Source of the DNA: JAAFIP01 sp043777795 | Lineage (GTDB): Bacteria > Pseudomonadota > Gammaproteobacteria > Burkholderiales > Burkholderiaceae_C | Direction of reading: 5' to 3' | Assembly: GCA_043777795.1 (NCBI GenBank) | Contig: JAYWHJ010000332.1 | Coordinates: 1 to 17,145, forward strand | DNA length: 17,145 nucleotides | Shown: positions 13,622 through 17,145 of the stretch, in pieces | How the letters are laid out: every line of letters begins with the position of its first letter | How positions within the stretch are numbered: the stretch's first letter is position 1 | Position numbers and translations under genes: made by a program | Notes under the pieces: model-generated | Database searches by the model: none | What the model was told of the DNA's origin: nothing | The model's input: the letters and a program-made list of their open reading frames with translations, nothing else

Positions 13622-13800
13622 TATGCGCCCCAATAAGAGCTGCGGGCTGGAAGCGCGGAGCTTTTGGGGATTAGAAGCATCGGCAGTCTGAGTCGGTAGC
13701 CGAGTTCCGATGCTTCCCCCAAAAAAGCGAGCACTGCACAGGCTCCCCGCGCAGCGGGCCGGGGCTTGGGCGGCGCGGGCACTGCAATGCGGCAGCGCGC
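13622..13800. repeat. Large palindromic element, copy 2 (inverted orientation)
   Basis: Read on the minus strand, this is the same unit as 12024-12221. A 29-base block (13643-13671) is identical to 12149-12177, and 13753-13766 is identical to 12058-12071. GCTTTTGGGG (13660-13669) pairs with CCCCAAAAAAGC (13717-13728) with two extra A, and GAAGCATCGG (13674-13683) pairs with CCGATGCTTC (13707-13716). The right outer arm 13772-13800 matches copy 1 at 21 of 29 positions; the left outer arm is degenerate. Confidence 0.85.
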
Positions 13801-13967
13801 GGTGCCGGTACAAAGGGAAAACGGTAAGCCATACAAAGAACTTTTCCTCGCCAGGCAACTCCTAAAACCGCAGTCGCCAACGAATCACCCCGCATCGCAA
13901 AAAAACCTATTTCGTGCTAACGTAGCGGCTAAATACAACACCTTCAACGCAAACCACAGGCATTGCA

Positions 13968-14996
13968 ATGAAACGTCCTGCGCTTTACAGCCGCCATGGC
14001 GGCGCTGGCAGCCCCAGCCGTGCAAATGCGTCTGCACAGACGGATGCGGCTGCGCCAGCGGAAAAGCCCGTCGCATCGAAGAATGTAAGCCCAACTGGAT
14101 CGACATCGACAACTCCTCCCCGATCCAGCGTGCCAGGCGCAGCCACACCCAAGACAGCATCGCGCTGGCAAAGATTCAAAGCCAACATTTACAGCCTGTG
14201 GCATCGCCATCCCCGCGCTGGGGCATTTGCCATGGGCGCGGCGCTGATGGCCTGCGTCTTTGCCATGCAGTTTGCGCTGCAGCAGCCGGCGCAGAAAATT
14301 ACGCAGGAAGATATTGACGAGGCCGTACTGAACGCTTTGCAAACCGCGCCCATTCCCTCGGTGGCGGCGCGGGCATACCGGAAAATTATTCCCTCGGTGG
14401 TCAGGGTGCGCGGCTTTGTGACGCCGCGCGACAAAAAGGGCAATGCGATGGAAGAGGTGCAGCATGGCGTGGGTACGGGCGTGGTGATTGTGGACAAAGG
14501 CATCATCTTGACCAATCTGCATGTGGTGCAGGGCGCGCAGCGCCTGGAGATTACTTTTAGCGACGGCATGACTACCACGGCGCACATTGCCAGTGTAAAA
14601 ACCGAGGACGACTTGGCGGTGCTGCAAGCCCACAAAATCCCTGACGACATGATCGCCGCTGCCATGGCCAGCACTGCTGATTTGCAGCCGGGCGACCACG
14701 TGGTGGCGGTCGGCTTTCCGTTTGGCATCGGGCCGTCGGCCTCGGCCGGGGTGGTGTCGGGCCTGAAGCGCGAATTCAAATCCCCCGAGAGCGGCGAGGT
14801 GATGCGCAACTTAATCCAGTTTGACGCGGCGGCCAACCCCGGCAACTCCGGCGGCCCACTGGTCAACGCCGATGGCGAAGTGGTAGGCATTGTGACCGGT
14901 ATTTTGAACCCCAGTAAACAGCGCGTATTTATCGGCATTGGCTTTGCAGTGCCCATTGAAAACGCCGCGTCTGCGGCAGGCATGCCGCCTTTTTAA
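13968..14996 (+). CDS. Membrane-anchored S1C serine protease (HtrA/DegP-like, no PDZ domain)
   Basis: Trypsin-fold protease of the HtrA type, 342 residues. Residues 1-80 are a low-complexity, Ala/Pro/Ser/Thr-rich basic segment with no predicted fold, then a single hydrophobic helix (84-104, AGAFAMGAALMACVFAMQFAL) that should anchor the protein with the protease domain in the periplasm. The catalytic triad is readable: H185 in ILTNLHVV, D215 in EDDLAVLQ and S294 in NPGNSGGPL. Unlike DegP/DegS the chain ends right after the barrel (IGFAVPIENA), so the PDZ domain that normally senses unfolded C-termini is missing. It opens an operon with moxR, a DUF58 gene and a BatA-like gene; the moxR start is nine bases after its stop, so the proteins probably work in one cell-envelope process. 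The ATG at 13968 has only a weak upstream ACAGG. Family is firm; the substrate is unknown. Confidence 0.9.
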   Translation: MKRPALYSRHGGAGSPSRANASAQTDAAAPAEKPVASKNVSPTGSTSTTPPRSSVPGAATPKTASRWQRFKANIYSLWHRHPRAGAFAMGAALMACVFAMQFALQQPAQKITQEDIDEAVLNALQTAPIPSVAARAYRKIIPSVVRVRGFVTPRDKKGNAMEEVQHGVGTGVVIVDKGIILTNLHVVQGAQRLEITFSDGMTTTAHIASVKTEDDLAVLQAHKIPDDMIAAAMASTADLQPGDHVVAVGFPFGIGPSASAGVVSGLKREFKSPESGEVMRNLIQFDAAANPGNSGGPLVNADGEVVGIVTGILNPSKQRVFIGIGFAVPIENAASAAGMPPF

Positions 14997-15005
14997 GGAA
15001 CCCTT

Positions 15006-16070
15006 ATGAACAGCTCAGACAAGCACAGCGGTGAACTGATGGAAAAAATCTTGTATGAAGTCAAGCGCATTGTCGTGGGGCAAGACAAGTTTTTGGAACG
15101 CGTGATGGTAGCACTGCTGGCGCAAGGCCACTTGCTGGTAGAAGGCGTGCCGGGCCTGGCCAAGACCTTGACGGTGAAGACGCTGGCCCTAGCCATCCAG
15201 GGCAGCTTTAAACGCATCCAGTTCACCCCTGACTTGGTGCCCGCTGACTTGATAGGCACCCGCATTTACAACCAAAAAACCGGCGACTTCAGCACCACCC
15301 TGGGCCCCGTGTTTGCCAACCTGCTGCTGGCCGACGAGATTAACCGCGCCCCCGCCAAAGTGCAAAGCGCGCTGCTGGAGGTGATGCAGGAGCGGCAGGT
15401 GACCATTGCCGGTGTGTCGCACCCCGTGCCGTCGCCGTTTGTGGTGATGGCCACGCAAAACCCGATAGAAACCGAGGGCACCTACGCCCTGCCCGAGGCG
15501 CAGGTAGACCGCTTTATGATGAAGGTGCTGGTGGACTACCCCACCGATGAAGAAGAAGCGGTGATTGTGGAACGCGTAATTGGCGCGCCCATCCACATCG
15601 GCGCAGTGGCTGATTTGCAGCAACTGGCTGCGCTGCAAAAAGAGTGCCGCGCCGTGTACCTTGACCCGTCGCTGGTGCAATACGCCGTGCGCCTGGTAAG
15701 CGCCACGCGCAACCCCGAGAAGCATGGCATCAAAGACCTGGCGCGCTTCATTACCTACGGCGCCAGCCCGCGCGCCACCATTGGCCTGGCCGAGGGTGCG
15801 CGTGCGCTGGCGCTGATGCGCGGGCGACGCTACGCCCTGCCTGAGGACATGCTGGACTTGGTGCCCGACGTGCTGCGCCACCGCATCGCGCTGTCGTATG
15901 AAGCGCTGAGCGAAGGCATCACGGCCGATAAAATTATTGCCACCCTGATGGACAAAATTGCGCGGCCCAACAAGCCGATCAGCCACTATGATGGCGCGCA
16001 AGGTTCCAAAATTGAATCACCCGATAAAGCGGCCGCTGACGCAGCCAGCACCGAAGCCGCCAGCGCCTGA
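15006..16070 (+). CDS. MoxR-family AAA+ ATPase
   Basis: MoxR ATPases act as chaperone-like remodellers that work with vWA/DUF58 partner proteins in assembling or activating metalloenzymes and envelope complexes. The 354 residues include Walker A GVPGLAKT (47-54), Walker B LLLADE (106-111) followed by INRAPAKVQSALLEVMQER, sensor 1 in ATQNPIETEG (from 149) and an arginine-finger context LPEAQVDRF (162-170). The C-terminal lid has RNPEKHGIKDLARFITYGASPRATIGL, typical for the family, and then about 25 low-complexity residues rich in Ala, Asp and Glu. AAGGAA (14995-15000) overlaps the stop codon of the protease gene and precedes the ATG by five bases, so translation is coupled. The DUF58 gene follows after 11 bases, matching the well-known MoxR-DUF58-vWA gene order. 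Family and role are secure; the client is not known. Confidence 0.95.
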   Translation: MNSSDKHSGELMEKILYEVKRIVVGQDKFLERVMVALLAQGHLLVEGVPGLAKTLTVKTLALAIQGSFKRIQFTPDLVPADLIGTRIYNQKTGDFSTTLGPVFANLLLADEINRAPAKVQSALLEVMQERQVTIAGVSHPVPSPFVVMATQNPIETEGTYALPEAQVDRFMMKVLVDYPTDEEEAVIVERVIGAPIHIGAVADLQQLAALQKECRAVYLDPSLVQYAVRLVSATRNPEKHGIKDLARFITYGASPRATIGLAEGARALALMRGRRYALPEDMLDLVPDVLRHRIALSYEALSEGITADKIIATLMDKIARPNKPISHYDGAQGSKIESPDKAAADAASTEAASA

Positions 16071-16081
16071 CAAAGCCCGCC

Positions 16082-17032
16082 ATGCAAAGCGCAGACCAAC
16101 TCCTCAAGCAGCTCGAATGGACGGTCATCCGCCGTCTGGATGGCCTGCTGCAAGGCGACTACCGCACCCTGTTTCGCGGTGCAGGGCTGGATCTGGCGGA
16201 CTTGCGCGAATACCAACTGCATGACGACGTGCGCCATATCGACTGGAACGTGACCGCGCGCCTGCAAGTGCCGCATGTGCGCCAGTTCACCGAAGACCGC
16301 GAGATCAACGCCTGGTTCTTATTGGACTTGAGTGCCTCGGTAGATTTTGGTTCGCACACCATCAGCAAGCGCGAGGTGCTGGCACAGTTTGTGGGCGTGC
16401 TGGCAAGGCTGATGACGCGGCATGGCAACAAGGTGGGCGCCCTGCTCTACAGCAGCCAGCTTGACAAGGTGATACCCGCGCGCGGCAGCCGTTTGCATGT
16501 ACTGCATCTGTTGCACAGCGTGCTTGCACCGCCCGCAGCAGCCAAGAAGCGCGACAAGAAAGCCACTGTGCCACTCGCCCAGCAAACCCAGCTCGGCGAC
16601 TTGCTGGCAGGCGCGTTAGGCCACATCAAGCGCCGCAGCCTGGTGTTTGTGGTGTCCGACTTCATCAGCACGCCCGGCTGGGAAAAGCCGCTGGGCCAGC
16701 TGGCGCAAAAGCATGAAGTGATTGCTGTGCGCTTGGTAGACCCCGCAGAACAGGCGTTGCCCGACATTGGCCTGGTGACGCTGGAAGACCCCGAGACCGG
16801 TGAGCAGATTTTTGTCGACATGCATGACAAAAAATTCCGCATTCGCTTTGAAGAACTGGCCGCACAAAAAGAGGCCGAGATTTTCAGCAGCTTTGCCAAG
16901 ACGGGCGTGGACGCGCTGGAGCTGTCCACCGACGAGGCCCTGGTCAACACGATCGTGCGCTTTGCCCAAATGCGCAAGCAGCGCACACGCGGTGCAGCGG
17001 GCAGCACCCAACTACTTAGGGAGGCCGCATGA
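16082..17032 (+). CDS. DUF58 domain-containing protein (vWA-like MoxR partner)
   Basis: DUF58 proteins are vWA-like cytosolic or membrane-peripheral partners of MoxR ATPases. The signature occurs at residues 32-72: RGAGLDLADLREYQLHDDVRHIDWNVTARLQVPHVRQFTEDRE. Directly after it DLSASVDFG (82-90) has the D-x-S-x-S arrangement of a metal-ion-dependent adhesion site, so a Mg-binding vWA-type fold is likely. SLVFVVSDF (near 185) is the second conserved strand of the fold. At 316 residues it is the normal length. No membrane helix is visible. The start has no good ribosome-binding site and lies 11 bases after the moxR stop, so it depends on coupled translation. Its stop overlaps the next start codon (ATGA at 17029-17032), which ties it tightly to the BatA-like gene. 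Confidence 0.92.
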   Translation: MQSADQLLKQLEWTVIRRLDGLLQGDYRTLFRGAGLDLADLREYQLHDDVRHIDWNVTARLQVPHVRQFTEDREINAWFLLDLSASVDFGSHTISKREVLAQFVGVLARLMTRHGNKVGALLYSSQLDKVIPARGSRLHVLHLLHSVLAPPAAAKKRDKKATVPLAQQTQLGDLLAGALGHIKRRSLVFVVSDFISTPGWEKPLGQLAQKHEVIAVRLVDPAEQALPDIGLVTLEDPETGEQIFVDMHDKKFRIRFEELAAQKEAEIFSSFAKTGVDALELSTDEALVNTIVRFAQMRKQRTRGAAGSTQLLREAA

Positions 17033-17145
17033 ACTTTGTTTGGCCACAATTGCTTTGGCTCATGGCCATCGTGCCATTTCTTATGCTGCTGTACTGGTGG
17101 CTGCTGCGACGCAAAGCCAAGAGCGCCGTGCGCTACAGCAACCTG
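17029..17145 (+). CDS. BatA-like vWA membrane protein (3' truncated by window end)
   Basis: Only 39 residues are visible: MNFVWPQLLWLMAIVPFLMLLYWW then LLRRKAKSAVRYSNL. The opening helix with an Arg-rich cytosolic end and a following SNL is the usual N-terminus of BatA/aerotolerance-type vWA proteins, which sit in the inner membrane with a vWA domain facing the periplasm or cytoplasm. AGGGAGG at 17018-17024 lies four bases before the ATG, which overlaps the DUF58 stop codon. The gene order protease-moxR-DUF58-bat supports the call. The vWA domain itself is outside the window. Confidence 0.75.
   Translation, partial: MNFVWPQLLWLMAIVPFLMLLYWWLLRRKAKSAVRYSNL

Larger units (their letters stand above)
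13343..13967. other. Noncoding region with three-way palindrome and palindromic element 2
   Basis: No convincing gene is present in these 625 bases. From left to right they hold a three-way-junction palindrome (13351-13397), about 220 bases of AT-rich sequence with no recognised feature, palindromic element 2 (13622-13800), and the leader of the serine protease gene. Open frames on the minus strand over element 2 mirror the repeat and are probably spurious. No clear promoter pair for the protease operon was found. Confidence 0.65.

Noticed and set aside
13615..13895. Small minus-strand proteins over element 2, and similar ones over element 1
   Set aside because: The open frames follow the palindromic repeat in both copies, break at the variable stem and have no start signals. 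They are better explained as repeat translation.
1..17145. tRNA, rRNA or complete insertion sequence
   Set aside because: I saw no cloverleaf with a TTCGA-type loop, no rRNA segment and no transposase reading frame in the window.

Overview
The window looks like a chromosomal segment of a betaproteobacterium of the order Burkholderiales, most likely family Comamonadaceae (Rhodoferax/Polaromonas-like). I infer this from the gene content (TRAP transporter, Bug/TctC-type periplasmic receptor, MmgE/PrpD protein, several EamA-type and sulfurtransferase genes) and from the GC-rich codon use. The genus is inference; there is no rRNA or other taxonomic marker here.

Layout. (1) 1-3414, plus strand: the end of a TRAP large permease (dctM), a TRAP receptor (dctP) that seems to have its own promoter, then a type II dehydroquinase and a shikimate/quinate dehydrogenase-like gene. 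Together they suggest uptake and first catabolic steps of quinate/shikimate-type hydroxyaromatic precursors. A strong pair of hairpins separates dctP from the two enzyme genes. (2) 3599-5676: an EamA/DMT permease (possibly a leaderless mRNA) convergent with a GT1-type glycosyltransferase; their stop codons overlap. (3) 5825-6685: an unrecognised His-rich protein, divergent from the glycosyltransferase. (4) 6722-8182, minus strand: two tandem collagen-like lipoproteins, each with Gly-X-Y repeats between two small Cys/Asp-rich domains, carrying 18-bp in-frame tandem repeats. (5) 8503-11956: a 3-mercaptopyruvate-type sulfurtransferase, a Bug receptor and an MmgE/PrpD-family protein. (6) 11957-13967: an accessory island. 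A frameshifted DUF4062 (TIR/STAND-associated fold) gene sits between two inverted copies of a large palindromic repeat whose inner stem has changed sequence while staying complementary; a REP-like repeat and a three-way-junction palindrome lie next to them. (7) 13968-17145: a compact operon of a membrane-anchored S1C serine protease, MoxR ATPase, DUF58 protein and the start of a BatA-like vWA membrane protein.

The most interesting part is region 6. The palindromic elements are not explained by any gene, their core blocks are identical between copies, and the compensatory changes in the stem argue for selection on a folded DNA or RNA. The rest of the window is mostly ordinary metabolism and transport, with some local regulatory features worth testing.
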